A DNA stretch of 64,000 bases from Achromobacter pestifer (GCF_013267355.1 NZ_CP053985.1:5456001-5520000), one strand, 5' to 3'; positions 17,796-26,752 are shown, counted from the first letter of the stretch. Notes: a model not told the origin generated them from the letters alone. Translations and numbers: made by a program.

Positions 17796-18665
17796 CTACC
17801 AAGCCATGCGCAGGCGCCCCAGCGCAGGCAAGGCCCCGACCGTGGCCGCCAGCCCACCCGCAGGCGGCAGGGTCTCGTTATCCGCCACGCGCCCATCCGG
17901 ATCGAGAAAGTCGCTCAGCACATCATCGCGCAGCCGGATGAAGCGCGGATCGCTGCGGTTGCGGGGATGCGGCAGATCGATGTCGACGACGCGGCGGATG
18001 CGTCCCGGACGCGGCTGCATAACCACCACGCGGTCGCCCAGGAACACGGCTTCCTCCACGTCGTGGGTGACCAGCACCATGGTGATCTGCTCCTGCTGCC
18101 AGATGCGCTGCAACTCGTTCTGCAGCCGGGACCGCGTCAACGCGTCCAGGGCCCCCAGCGGCTCGTCCAACAGCAGCACGCGCGGGCGGTTGACCAGGCC
18201 GCGCGCGATCGCCACGCGCTGCGCCATGCCGCCCGAGATCTGGTGCGGGTAGGATTTCTCGAATCCCTGCAAGCCGACCAGCGCGATGTGCTCGGCCACC
18301 AGCTCGCGCTTTTCGGCCTTCGACAGGGGCGCGTTGCGCAGCGCCGTCGCGATATTGCGCTCCACGTTCAGCCATGGAAACAGGCGGTGGTCCTGGAACA
18401 CGATGCCGCGGTCCAGGCCCGCGCCGCGCACCGGCTTGCCGTCCAGCAGGATCTGGCCGGAGTAGTCGCCATCCAGTCCCAGGATCAGGCGCAGCAGCGT
18501 GGACTTGCCGCAGCCGCTTGCGCCCACGATGCTGACGAAACGCCCGGCGGGCACGTCCAGGTTGATGTCCTGCAGGACCTGCAGCGCCTCCGCGCCGTCG
18601 CCGGGGCCGGCATAGCGCTTGCCCACGCCGCGGATGTTCAATTCCTTGCCGAAGATGCTCGTCAT
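17796..18665 (-). CDS. ABC transporter ATP-binding protein, sulfonate/nitrate/taurine family (SsuB-like)
   Basis: 289 residues. Walker A GASGCGKSTLLR, Q-loop FQDHRLFPWLNVERN, signature ISGGMAQRVAIARG, Walker B VLLLDEPLGALD and H-loop LVTHDVEEAV are characteristic of SsuB/TauB. It energises uptake of an organosulfur or similar small anion together with the two permeases and the binding protein encoded upstream in the same operon. It starts 15 nt after the permease stop. The C-terminal 30 residues (PPAGGLAATVGALPALGRLRMAW) are longer than usual and not recognised. Confidence 0.9.
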   Translation of the reverse strand: MTSIFGKELNIRGVGKRYAGPGDGAEALQVLQDINLDVPAGRFVSIVGASGCGKSTLLRLILGLDGDYSGQILLDGKPVRGAGLDRGIVFQDHRLFPWLNVERNIATALRNAPLSKAEKRELVAEHIALVGLQGFEKSYPHQISGGMAQRVAIARGLVNRPRVLLLDEPLGALDALTRSRLQNELQRIWQQEQITMVLVTHDVEEAVFLGDRVVVMQPRPGRIRRVVDIDLPHPRNRSDPRFIRLRDDVLSDFLDPDGRVADNETLPPAGGLAATVGALPALGRLRMAW

Positions 18666-18680
18666 TCCTTTCCTACTCCA

Positions 18681-19490
18681 TCAGGCGGCGCCGTAGCGGT
18701 GCCGCGCCAGCCGGCGCTCCAGCGCGCGGGCCAAAGCATTCATGGACCAGCCCACCAGGCCGATCACGAACATGCCGAAGATCACCAGGTCCATCTGGAA
18801 GTGTTCGCTGCCTTCGATCAAGGTGTTGCCGATGCCGTGGCCCGCGACCAGCAGGTACTCCGCGCCTATCGTCGCCAGCCAGGAGTAGATCAGCGCCAGG
18901 TACACCCCGGTGAAGATCGAAGGCGCCGCCGACGGCAGCACCACGTGCAGCAGCGTCTGCCAGCGGGAATAGCCGAACACGCGAGCCACTTCCAGCAGCG
19001 CGGTGGGCGTGCTGCGTATGCCGTCGCAGGTGTTGACGACCACGGGCACCAGGGCGGCCAGCGACAGGAACGTCACCTTGGCCACATCGCCCAGGCCGAA
19101 CCAGACGGAGATCAGCGGGATCCAGGCAAACAGCGAGATCTGCTTGAAGGTGTTGAAGCTCGGGCCCACGATACGGTTGAACAACGGCAGCAGTCCCAGC
19201 AGCGCGCCCAGTATCAGGCCGAGCGTGGTGCCGATCGCGAAGCCGGTGAATTCGCGTGCCAGGCTCGCGCTCAACGCGCGCCACAGCCGTCCCGACGATA
19301 TCTGGCTGGCGGCCGTCTCCAGCACCTTCTCCGGAGATACCAGCAAGGGCGTGGACACCCAGTCCAGCCGCGCCAGCGCCCACCAGGCCAGGATCGCGGC
19401 GGCGGGCAGCACCAGGCCACGCCAGCGGGCGCGTACCCAAAGGCTGGTGCGGCGGGCGAGGGACAGCGGGTTGATCGATAGCGCCATCAT
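18681..19490 (-). CDS. ABC transporter permease, SsuC/TauC-like (second permease)
   Basis: 269 residues. The chosen start at 19490 gives an ATGA overlap with the upstream permease. Five to six hydrophobic segments, beginning GLVLPAAAILAWWALARL; the ATPase-docking EAA-like loop is EVARVFGYSRWQTLLHVVLPSAAPSIFTG, typical of the BPD_transp_1 nitrate/sulfonate/taurine family. It differs clearly in sequence from the upstream permease, so the importer is probably a heterodimer or two alternative homodimers. A much longer open frame runs upstream in the same phase but is a shadow of the neighbouring genes. Confidence 0.88.
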   Translation of the reverse strand: MMALSINPLSLARRTSLWVRARWRGLVLPAAAILAWWALARLDWVSTPLLVSPEKVLETAASQISSGRLWRALSASLAREFTGFAIGTTLGLILGALLGLLPLFNRIVGPSFNTFKQISLFAWIPLISVWFGLGDVAKVTFLSLAALVPVVVNTCDGIRSTPTALLEVARVFGYSRWQTLLHVVLPSAAPSIFTGVYLALIYSWLATIGAEYLLVAGHGIGNTLIEGSEHFQMDLVIFGMFVIGLVGWSMNALARALERRLARHRYGAA

Positions 19491-20350
19491 GCCTGGGCTC
19501 CGGTGGACGCCGCGCCCAGGCGGGTAGCGGCCTGGCCGCCGCCCGCGCGGGCTTCGGCCATGTCCAGCAGCTTGTCGATGACGTAGCCGATGGCGCCCAC
19601 CACGATCACCGCCGCCATCACCAGATCCAGCTGGAACAGCTGCCGGCCATAGACGATCAGGTAGCCCAGTCCTTCGCTGGATGCGACCAGCTCCACCACC
19701 ACCAGCGACAGCCAGGCCTTGGTGAAACCCAGCCGCAGGCCGGTGAAGAGCGTGGGCAAGGCGTGGGGCAATACGACTTCCAGCACCTGCTGGCGGCGCG
19801 TGTAGCCATAGACGCGGGCCACTTCCAGCAGGCTGGCAGGCGTCTGCCGGAATCCCTGCAAGGTGTTCAGCGTCACCGGCACCAGCGCGGCCTTGGCAAT
19901 CAGGATGTACTTCAGTGGCTCGCCTATGCCCACCAGCAGCAGCACGAAGGGCAGCCATGCCAGGACCGGGATCTGCACCAGCGCGTTGAAGGTGGGCAGG
20001 ATGTAGGCTTCCAGCGGACGCCACAATCCCATCGCGGCCCCCAGCGCCAGGCCCAGCGCGCTGCCTACCGCGAAGCCCACCAGCACGCGCTGCATGCTGG
20101 CCTGCACGTTCAGCCAGAGGTCGCCGCTGCTGTAGAGGTCCTGCAAGGTCAGCCAGACGAAGTGGGGCGAAGGCAGCACCTGCGGCGAGATCCAGCCCTG
20201 CGAGGCGCCCGACTGCCAGAGCGCAAGCAGCGCCAGCGGCAGCAGCCAGGGCAGCAGGCGGCCGCCGGCGTTGCGCAGCAGCTCGGCAGGCGCCTGGCGC
20301 ACACCGCGCCGCGTGGACGGAAGCGGCGCGCTCAGCGTATTTCCGGACAT
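19487..20350 (-). CDS. ABC transporter permease, SsuC/TauC-like (first permease)
   Basis: 287 residues. Cytoplasmic N-terminus of about 30 residues, then helices starting LLPWLLPLALLALWQSGA. The EAA-like loop EVARVYGYTRRQQVLEVVLPHALPTLFTGLRLGFTKAWL marks it as the inner-membrane subunit of a sulfonate/nitrate/taurine-type importer. Overlaps the second permease by 4 nt and starts 9 nt after the binding-protein stop, so all are co-transcribed. Confidence 0.9.
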   Translation of the reverse strand: MSGNTLSAPLPSTRRGVRQAPAELLRNAGGRLLPWLLPLALLALWQSGASQGWISPQVLPSPHFVWLTLQDLYSSGDLWLNVQASMQRVLVGFAVGSALGLALGAAMGLWRPLEAYILPTFNALVQIPVLAWLPFVLLLVGIGEPLKYILIAKAALVPVTLNTLQGFRQTPASLLEVARVYGYTRRQQVLEVVLPHALPTLFTGLRLGFTKAWLSLVVVELVASSEGLGYLIVYGRQLFQLDLVMAAVIVVGAIGYVIDKLLDMAEARAGGGQAATRLGAASTGAQA

Positions 20351-20359
20351 GGCGGCTCC

Positions 20360-21466
20360 TTAGCGCGCGGCGGCGCTGGCTTGGCGCTCGGCGGATGCCG
20401 GCTGGCCTTGCGCGTTGAACGCGGTCCAGCGGGCGGCAAGATTGGCCTTCTGCAACGCGGCGTTGAGATAGCGCGGCTCGAACCAGCCGTCCACGCTCAC
20501 GGGGCGGCGGATCAGCTTCAGTTTCAGCGCATCGTCCGCCACGGCCTGGTAGCGCGCGGCGAGGAACTCGTCCAGCAGCGGCGAATTGCGCACGGCCAGC
20601 ACTTCGCCGTCGAACTCCGCCTGCCAGGACGCGTAAGGTGTGCCGCTGCGCGCCCAGATCTTGAAGAGCGCATCGCGGTTCTGTTCGTCGGAGGACCATT
20701 GCGCGGCGCGCACGAACACGTCGACCACGCGCTGCACGGCTTCGGGGTTCTCCTTCTCGAAATCCTCGCGCACCAGCAGGGAAGCCTGGCGCGTGTACGA
20801 GGGATCCTGACCCTTGGTCGAGTAGATGATGCGCGCCAGGCCCTGGTCGCGCAGCTTGAAGTACTCGTAGCCGCCGAAAGCCGCATCCACGCCGTTGGAG
20901 ACCAGCGCCGCCTGCGCGCTGCCGGTGTCCAGGTTGACACCCTTGATGTCGCGTTCGGTCAGCTTGCGCGAGGCCAGCACGTTGATGGCGACCAGGTGGC
21001 CGTTGGTGCCGCGAAAGATCGACACCTTGCGGTCCTTCAGGTCGTCCAGCGATTGCAGTGTGGAGTCCTTGGGCGTGGAGACGTACAGGTTGTTGCGCAC
21101 GCCGCTGCCCAGCAGGATGCGGGTCTTCAACCCGTTGGAGCGGCCCACCACCGACGGCAGGTCGCCCTGATAGGCGAAATCGATCTGCTTGTTCGAGAGC
21201 GCTTCGTTGACCGCGGGGCCCGCGCCCTTGAAGAACAGCCACTGCACCTGGGTGCCGGTGCCCTGGAAGGCTTCCTCCAGCCAGTTGTTGGCGCGCGCCA
21301 CGCCGCCCGGCGAGCCGCCCCAGGTGATGGGATCGCCGCCGCCGGCGGTCGCCACGCCGATGCGCACCACGTCGGACGCGGCCAGGGAGGCGAGGCTGAC
21401 GGCGCACAAGGCAGCGCCCAGCATCAGGCGTGAAATCAGGCTGCGGGGAGAGAGCAGGGTGCGCAT
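20360..21466 (-). CDS. Aliphatic sulfonate/taurine-type periplasmic substrate-binding protein
   Basis: 368 residues. Signal peptide MRTLLSPRSLISRLMLGAALCAVSLASLAASD with likely cleavage after SLAAS or LASLA. The mature part has the NMT1/SsuA-like fold: FKGAGPAVNEALSNKQIDFAYQGDLPSVVGRSNG (substrate site), SLDDLKDRKVSIFRGTNGH and a C-terminal helical region. Delivers substrate to the two downstream permeases. Substrate class (sulfonates, taurine or other small anions) is inferred from family; the adjacent amidohydrolase means it could also be an aromatic or heterocyclic acid. About 35 residues longer than classical SsuA. Confidence 0.87.
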   Translation of the reverse strand: MRTLLSPRSLISRLMLGAALCAVSLASLAASDVVRIGVATAGGGDPITWGGSPGGVARANNWLEEAFQGTGTQVQWLFFKGAGPAVNEALSNKQIDFAYQGDLPSVVGRSNGLKTRILLGSGVRNNLYVSTPKDSTLQSLDDLKDRKVSIFRGTNGHLVAINVLASRKLTERDIKGVNLDTGSAQAALVSNGVDAAFGGYEYFKLRDQGLARIIYSTKGQDPSYTRQASLLVREDFEKENPEAVQRVVDVFVRAAQWSSDEQNRDALFKIWARSGTPYASWQAEFDGEVLAVRNSPLLDEFLAARYQAVADDALKLKLIRRPVSVDGWFEPRYLNAALQKANLAARWTAFNAQGQPASAERQASAAAR

Positions 21467-21583
21467 GGTCGTTCCGTATATCGATGATGAATGAAAAGTC
21501 CGGGCCGGCAGGCGCCGGCCGCGGGCAGGACTGAGCGCCCGCCAGCGCGTGCCGGCGGGCGGGATTGCCCGGTTGCGGTAAGG

Positions 21584-23107
21584 TCAGGCCGCGCGCTTCT
21601 CGGCGCGCGTCTGCAGCTTTTGCTCGATGCGCGTGCCCTTGAAGAAATCGGGATGCGCCTGGGTATAGAAGCGGTAGGGGTTGTCGAATACCAGCGCCTT
21701 GAAATCCGCCGCGGAGATCACGCCGTCTTCCACCAGGTCCCAGCTTTCGGCCAGGGGCTCGGTCAGGTCGGGCACGTCCCAGTGGCCGACGTCGGATGAC
21801 CAGATCGCGTTGAGTTTGGTGTTCAGCGGATTGGCGCGGTCGTTGAAGGCCGCGCCTATGGTGCGGTCGTCGGCTTCCGAGCCGAAGTAGAAGCTGTCGA
21901 CCCAGCGCTTGCGGATGTCCTCCACGCTGTCGATGCCGGCCGCGGCAAAGTCGTCGAGTTCATCGCCCACGGGTTCGCGGCTGTGGTGCAGCGCCGACAG
22001 GCCCAGGCTGTCGCGCAGCAAGGTGTCCTTGTTGATCTCGCGCCCCTTGAGCAGTTCGGCGCCGTAGCGTTCGAACAGGTCCGCCAGCAGCTCCACGTCC
22101 GCGTTGGCCGGGTTGTACTGCTGCACGGCATTGCGGTTGCGCTTTTCCCAGCGGTCCACCAGGTGCGCGTACACGTGCGCGCCCCAGTCCGCGCCGCCTT
22201 CCAGCAGGGCCACGCGCAGGTTCGGAAAGCGCCGCGTCACGCCGCCGAAGAACAGCGCCTTGGCGAAGGCCTGGGAACCGTCGGCGAAGTGGCCGATATG
22301 GTTGAACATGTAATTGCTGATGGAATGGCGGCCGGTCCAGCCCTGGCTGCCGTAATGGGTGGCCAGCGGCACGCCCAACTCCACCGCCTTGGCCCAGAAC
22401 GGGTCGTAGTCGTACTCGCTGTCCAGGCCGAAGAAGTCCACGTAGGAAGCATGGCGCGCGATCTCCGGGAATTCCGCGGGCGGGTACTTGTCGGCGATGG
22501 CCTTGATCGGCCGGCGCACGCCGCCCGGAATGTTGGCCACCTTCAATCCCAGCGTCTTGACCGCGAACTCGAGTTCCTCGATGGCTTCCTGCGGCGTGTT
22601 CAATGGAATGCCCGCCACGGGCGTCAGGCGGTCGCTGTACTTGCGGTACTGGTCCGCATGGAAGTGGTTGATGGCGCGGTGCAGCGGCTGGCGGTACTCG
22701 TCGCCCGCGCCCAGCGGCGCCAGCACGTCGTTGGGAAACAGGATGGAGTAGTCCGAGCCCTGTTCCTCCAGGCGCTCGTACAGCAGCTCCGGCAGCGTGA
22801 CCGTCGCCAGGTCCAGGGTATTGCGCGTGACGCGCGCCCACCAGGGCGAGCGCAGCGTGCGGTTGCGCTGCCGTTCTTCCGGCGTCTGCTGGTACCAGTC
22901 CTTGCCCTGGGACTTGGTGGCGAAGCGCGAGCCTTGCGTCTTGCGCAGCACGTCCACCAGCTTGGAGCCGCCATAGTGCTGGATGTAGTCCTCCAGCACG
23001 GGCGCGTAGTCGTTGACGTGTACGTCGGTGTCGATCACTGGATAGTCCAGCTTCGCCTTGATCGCGGCGGAGCGGGAAGCCTGGGTACGGTGCAGCCGGT
23101 CGTTCAT
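21584..23107 (-). CDS. Amidohydrolase-family protein (ACMSD-like, Amidohydro_2)
   Basis: 507 residues from the ATG at 23107, with a GGAGA ribosome site; a longer frame starting 16 codons upstream is less likely. Metal-dependent TIM-barrel hydrolase/decarboxylase of the Amidohydro_2 type. Recognisable metal-site segments: VIDTDVHVND (the first of two H-x-H positions is Asp here), PLATHYGSQGW, NHIGHFADGS, LLEGGADWGAHVY and the C-terminal catalytic Asp in IWSSDVGHWD. It is the first gene of an operon with the binding protein and ABC transporter. It likely acts on the imported compound (hydrolysis or decarboxylation of a cyclic or aromatic acid). The exact substrate is unknown. Confidence 0.75.
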   Translation of the reverse strand: MNDRLHRTQASRSAAIKAKLDYPVIDTDVHVNDYAPVLEDYIQHYGGSKLVDVLRKTQGSRFATKSQGKDWYQQTPEERQRNRTLRSPWWARVTRNTLDLATVTLPELLYERLEEQGSDYSILFPNDVLAPLGAGDEYRQPLHRAINHFHADQYRKYSDRLTPVAGIPLNTPQEAIEELEFAVKTLGLKVANIPGGVRRPIKAIADKYPPAEFPEIARHASYVDFFGLDSEYDYDPFWAKAVELGVPLATHYGSQGWTGRHSISNYMFNHIGHFADGSQAFAKALFFGGVTRRFPNLRVALLEGGADWGAHVYAHLVDRWEKRNRNAVQQYNPANADVELLADLFERYGAELLKGREINKDTLLRDSLGLSALHHSREPVGDELDDFAAAGIDSVEDIRKRWVDSFYFGSEADDRTIGAAFNDRANPLNTKLNAIWSSDVGHWDVPDLTEPLAESWDLVEDGVISAADFKALVFDNPYRFYTQAHPDFFKGTRIEQKLQTRAEKRAA

Positions 23108-23580
23108 GCGGGTCTCCGAGAGTGAAACGGACGCGGCGCCTTGCGGGTTTGGCAAGGCCGGCGCGGACAGGTCACAGTACGGGAGACGGTCGCCTGGCCA
23201 AACGACCGATTCGCAATTTCTAACTGAGTGATGTGCTTATGGCATTGGGGCGATTGGGGGGGCGGAGTCCGCATACTCAAATCTGGGGATGTGGCATCCG
23301 ACAAGATGCTCCTACCATGGTTCTCGCAGCCGCCGTATACATCGACCGATTCGCGACCATGCCGAGGGGAAGATGTTTTGCCCAGAACCTTGTGCGGATG
23401 GTATCCGAGCCGGTGCCGTTCATGCGATTGGTGGAGGGCTGGTCAGGGCGTTTTCACGTACTGTGCGTTGACGCCGTACGTTGGAACCTGTGCCTCTTTG
23501 GCCATTTTGGGTTGAAAGACATTGTTTGCTCGGCTTGGCGTGCGCGGCGGCCTATGTCCGAGGAGATCGGAGAGCGTCTC
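23108..23580 (+). other. Gene-poor spacer before a lower-GC islet
   Basis: 473 nt with several overlapping short open frames, none resembling a known protein and none with a ribosome site. The base composition falls visibly here and remains lower through about 25.4 kb. It probably holds the promoter of the DUF2272 gene, but no convincing -35/-10 pair or palindrome was found. Confidence 0.5.
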
Positions 23581-24438
23581 ATGAAGGGTTTCGTCAATGT
23601 CGAGGCAGTCAATTTGCGGGCCACTCCCAGCACGGCGCAGAACGCGCCAATCGGCAGCCTGACGCTAGGCCAGGAAATTGTCGACCTGGGGGGCGCGCCC
23701 GCGGGGTGGCACCATGTCCAAACGAAAATGGCTGGCTTGGACGTCAAAGGCTACTCGGTTGATGGCCTGGCGGACTCGAAGTTCAAGTGGGCCAAGACTA
23801 AACAGCCGACGCTGCGGCCACCCGCCACGCGAGCTCGCGAAGCACTTGTAGCGGCCGCGGTGGAACAGTGGCTTCGATTCGACAAAGGGCGAGGAAAGGA
23901 GAACGAGGAACCCTATAGCGGCTATATCCACGAAATGTGGAAGGCGCTGGGTAAGGATCTGACCGGAAAGGACACCCGCTATCCCTGGTCCGCCGTCGCT
24001 ATATCTCTCATGGTAAGCAATGCGGCGAAGATCATCCCGGAATTCAAGGCGTTCAAGCGGTCCATCGGTCACGCGGCCTATATGTGGGATGCCATCAAGA
24101 AGCGGGCGAGCCGGGACATGTCCGCGCCGTTCTGGGGCGTTCCCATCACGGAAGAAAAACCGGAGGTCGGCGACATCATCGGTAGTTGGCGGGAAACTCC
24201 CTTCACGTTCGACCAATATCTCGAAGCGTCAAAAAACCCGGAAGCCCCCAGCCATTCCGACATCATCGTGGCGGTAGGCACCGAGGTCGCGTTGGCCATA
24301 GGCGGCAATGTCAGCCAATCGGTCTTCGTTACCGGCTATCAGCTGACGGCCGGCGGCAATATCGCGAAGAACCAACGATTCCGTAAGGGAAAGTTGGTCG
24401 GAGAAGCAATTGTCCTGATGAAAAACCGAATCGCTTGA
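23581..24438 (+). CDS. SH3-domain plus DUF2272 protein (NlpC/CHAP-like fold, probable peptidoglycan-active)
   Basis: 285 residues from the ATG at 23581, with GGAGAG 6 nt upstream; an open frame continues upstream but has no plausible start or similarity. N-terminal bacterial SH3 domain (residues about 1-60: VEAVNLRATPSTAQNAPIG, ending VKGYSVDGL). The C-terminal domain has the order PWSAVAISLMV - H-A-A-Y - EVGDIIGSW - SHSDIIVAVG - IGGNVSQSVFVTGY, which parallels the PWC-AAFV ... GHVGFVVG ... LGGNQSNSV pattern of NlpC/P60-type amidases, but with Ser in the Cys position, as in DUF2272. No signal peptide seen. Followed 10 nt later by the PhoD-like gene, with the same lower GC. Lytic activity is inferred, not shown. 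Confidence 0.65.
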   Translation: MKGFVNVEAVNLRATPSTAQNAPIGSLTLGQEIVDLGGAPAGWHHVQTKMAGLDVKGYSVDGLADSKFKWAKTKQPTLRPPATRAREALVAAAVEQWLRFDKGRGKENEEPYSGYIHEMWKALGKDLTGKDTRYPWSAVAISLMVSNAAKIIPEFKAFKRSIGHAAYMWDAIKKRASRDMSAPFWGVPITEEKPEVGDIIGSWRETPFTFDQYLEASKNPEAPSHSDIIVAVGTEVALAIGGNVSQSVFVTGYQLTAGGNIAKNQRFRKGKLVGEAIVLMKNRIA

Positions 24439-24448
24439 GGGGACTCAT

Positions 24449-25423
24449 ATGCGCATCGCATTTGCCTCTTGCATTGCCTCCAATGTATTCAATGATCAAC
24501 CAGTCTGGGACTGGATAAGAGAGCAAACGCCAGATCATCTGATCTTGCTGGGCGACAGCTTGTATCTCGACATACACGTCGGGGAAGCAGGACATCCAAA
24601 AGATATGAGCGTGGACGCTTTTGCCAAGCATGCGTTTTCTCGATACAGCGAATTGCTTCACCAGGCACAGTTTTCCAGACTCGTGAAGTCGTTGCCAGCA
24701 GGTTCAGTCTGGACCACTTGGGACGATCACGACTGCCTATGGAATGATGTGCTGGGCGCGGCTGCCAGGGAAAGTCCTGTTCAGGCGCCGAAGCTGCGTA
24801 TCAGCACCGCCCTGCATGAGGCATTTCGAAGAACCTTGAAAAAAGGCATGACTGCGGGCTCGTTTTCCAAGGCCTATAGCGCACCGGTTCTTTGGAAGGA
24901 GAATCAGCCGCCTCTTGAATCTCCAAGTATCAAGCTGTCGGATGACGTGATGTTGCATCTTGCAGATGTACGTAGCTGGCGCACCGGAACCTGGCTGATC
25001 CCAGCCGACCAGTGCACGATATTGGGCGCGCGACAAAGAGCCGGCTTCAAGGCTGCCATGGACCTCGCGCCTGACGCAGTTCATCTGTTTGCCAGTGGCT
25101 CTACCTGTGCCGACTACAAAGTTGGATATGTCGCTGACTGGAATTGGTTGTTAGGCCAGGCAGCCGTGCGCAAGATCCTGGTACTCAGTGGCGACATCCA
25201 CCGCAACGAGTCTGATGCTTTTTTCACCACGGGCTGGCCTTTGCATGAAGCGACTTCGTCAGGCGCGGCGGTAAAGTACGCCGTGACGATAGGCGAGACG
25301 CATAGAAACTACGGCCTTGTTGAGATCAATGAGGAACATGTTGCATTTTCCTTTTTTGCACAGAACAAGCCCGAATCGCGTCATTCGCGCAGGTTAAGCC
25401 GTCGGACCTGGCTCCCCACATAA
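24449..25423 (+). CDS. PhoD-like metallophosphatase (alkaline phosphatase D family)
   Basis: 324 residues, GAGGGGA site before the ATG. Family motifs in order: IAFASC at the N-terminus, LLGDSLYLDIHVG (metal Asp), SVWTTWDDHDCLWND (W-x-x-x-D-D-H-D), and LVLSGDIHRNES (G-D-x-H). These are the binuclear-metal ligands of PhoD-type phosphodiesterases/phosphatases. No signal peptide or Tat motif, unlike secreted PhoD enzymes, so it may act in the cytoplasm or be a toxin/effector-type or housekeeping variant. Forms a likely two-gene operon with the SH3-DUF2272 protein and shares its lower GC and codon use, suggesting joint horizontal acquisition. Confidence 0.75.
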   Translation: MRIAFASCIASNVFNDQPVWDWIREQTPDHLILLGDSLYLDIHVGEAGHPKDMSVDAFAKHAFSRYSELLHQAQFSRLVKSLPAGSVWTTWDDHDCLWNDVLGAAARESPVQAPKLRISTALHEAFRRTLKKGMTAGSFSKAYSAPVLWKENQPPLESPSIKLSDDVMLHLADVRSWRTGTWLIPADQCTILGARQRAGFKAAMDLAPDAVHLFASGSTCADYKVGYVADWNWLLGQAAVRKILVLSGDIHRNESDAFFTTGWPLHEATSSGAAVKYAVTIGETHRNYGLVEINEEHVAFSFFAQNKPESRHSRRLSRRTWLPT

Positions 25424-25477
25424 AACCCCGGCGCCACAGACTCTTGAGCGCGCTTGCCGATCTTCGAGCAAGTCATC

Positions 25478-26692
25478 TCAACCACCCGGCGGCTTCGAAA
25501 AGTCCCCGCGCTCCAGGATGAAGCTGGTCGCCACGCCGAACACCACGCCCCAGAACGGCGCGCCAATACCCAGCAGCGGCAGGCCGCCCAGCGTCACCAG
25601 GAAGGCGACCAGGGCGCCCAGCGTGAAGTGCTGGCGGAACGCGGTATGGAAGGAGCTTTGCAGGATGCGCAAGAGCGCCAGACCCGCCAGCGTCGCGACG
25701 AAGGCCGCGGGCGTGGCCAGCAGCGCCTGCGTGACCAGCGGCGAGAACAGTCCGAACACGATCACCATCACGCCCAGGAAGATCGCGGCGATCCAGTGCC
25801 GCGACGCGTTGGCGCCGGAAGCGATGATGGCGTTCGATGGGCCGGCCAGGCAGGTGGAGACGCAGCCCAGGCATGCGGTCAGCGCCGAGAACACGCCGCA
25901 GGCATTGGTGATGGCGTTGACCGGCGGCCGGTGCAGCGAATTGCGCAACACGGCGATCCCCTGCGCGTTCTGCACGGCGATCACGGTAACGGCAAGCGGC
26001 AGCACCAGCTCGAACGCGGCGGCCCAGGAGAATACCGGCGCGTAGAACTGCGGGCTGGCCACCGAGGTCGCAAGCGTGACATGTTCCAGGGCCGGCGTCC
26101 TGCCCATGAACACCAGTGTGCCTACCCCGGCGATCAGCGCGCCGATGATGGGCGAGAAACGCTTTTGCACTGCGGGAAAGAACGAGACCAGGAAGAAGGT
26201 GGCTGTCATGATGCCCGCGAGCCAAGGATCGGCGGCGAACGACTTGATCCAGTCCAGTGCGAAGCTGAGAAAGACGCCGGCGACCATGCCCATGACGATA
26301 GGCATGGGGATGCGGTTCATGATGGCGCCGACCCATCCCGTCAGCCCCAGCACCAGCATCAGCGCGGCGGTCAGCAGATAGGCGCCGATGACCTCGGCAA
26401 AGGGCAGATGCTGCAGGGCGCTCGCGACGAGCACGGCGCCGGGTATGGTCCATAGGAAAGCGAGCGGCTGCCGGTAGATGGCGGACATCACGATGGTGAG
26501 GATGCCATTGAGCACGAATGCGGCAAAGATCCACGAAGCCAGGGTGGCCTGGCTGAGGCCTCCCTTCACGCCGGCGCTCAGGATGATGGCGACCGGCGCG
26601 GAGGCGGAAAACAGGAACGCCACAAATGCGTTGGTCAGTTCGTCCGCCGGGAACGAGGACGAGGCGGCTGGAATCGTGTTTTGCTCAGCCAT
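25478..26692 (-). CDS. benE: Benzoate/H+ symporter, BenE family
   Basis: 404 residues from the ATG at 26692; an in-frame ATG 9 codons upstream is possible. Inner-membrane secondary transporter with about twelve hydrophobic helices; recognisable BenE stretches are NAFVAFLFSASAPVAIIL, SAIYRQPLAFLWTIPGAVLVASAL, IGAYLLTAALMLVLGLTGWVG, NRIPMPIVMGMVAGVFLSF and LPLAVTVIAVQNAQGIAVL. Imports benzoate or another aromatic or organic acid with protons. No benABCD genes lie nearby, so the substrate is uncertain. Confidence 0.85.
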   Translation of the reverse strand: MAEQNTIPAASSSFPADELTNAFVAFLFSASAPVAIILSAGVKGGLSQATLASWIFAAFVLNGILTIVMSAIYRQPLAFLWTIPGAVLVASALQHLPFAEVIGAYLLTAALMLVLGLTGWVGAIMNRIPMPIVMGMVAGVFLSFALDWIKSFAADPWLAGIMTATFFLVSFFPAVQKRFSPIIGALIAGVGTLVFMGRTPALEHVTLATSVASPQFYAPVFSWAAAFELVLPLAVTVIAVQNAQGIAVLRNSLHRPPVNAITNACGVFSALTACLGCVSTCLAGPSNAIIASGANASRHWIAAIFLGVMVIVFGLFSPLVTQALLATPAAFVATLAGLALLRILQSSFHTAFRQHFTLGALVAFLVTLGGLPLLGIGAPFWGVVFGVATSFILERGDFSKPPGG

Positions 26693-26752
26693 GGACCTGC
26701 CCCTGGGTGAGCAGGTCACGACAGCTGAAGAAGAGGAAGAATGATTCGAACG

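Noticed and set aside
18681..21407. A 908-codon minus-strand frame
   Set aside because: Only its last 269 codons are the real permease; the upstream part is an out-of-frame reading of the first permease and the binding protein.
23233..23580. N-terminal extension of the SH3-DUF2272 gene (116 codons)
   Set aside because: No similarity, no ribosome site and Trp/Cys-rich content; the ATG at 23581 has a clear GGAGAG site.
25478..26692. A benzoate-degradation locus around benE
   Set aside because: No benABCD, catABC or regulator genes accompany the transporter.
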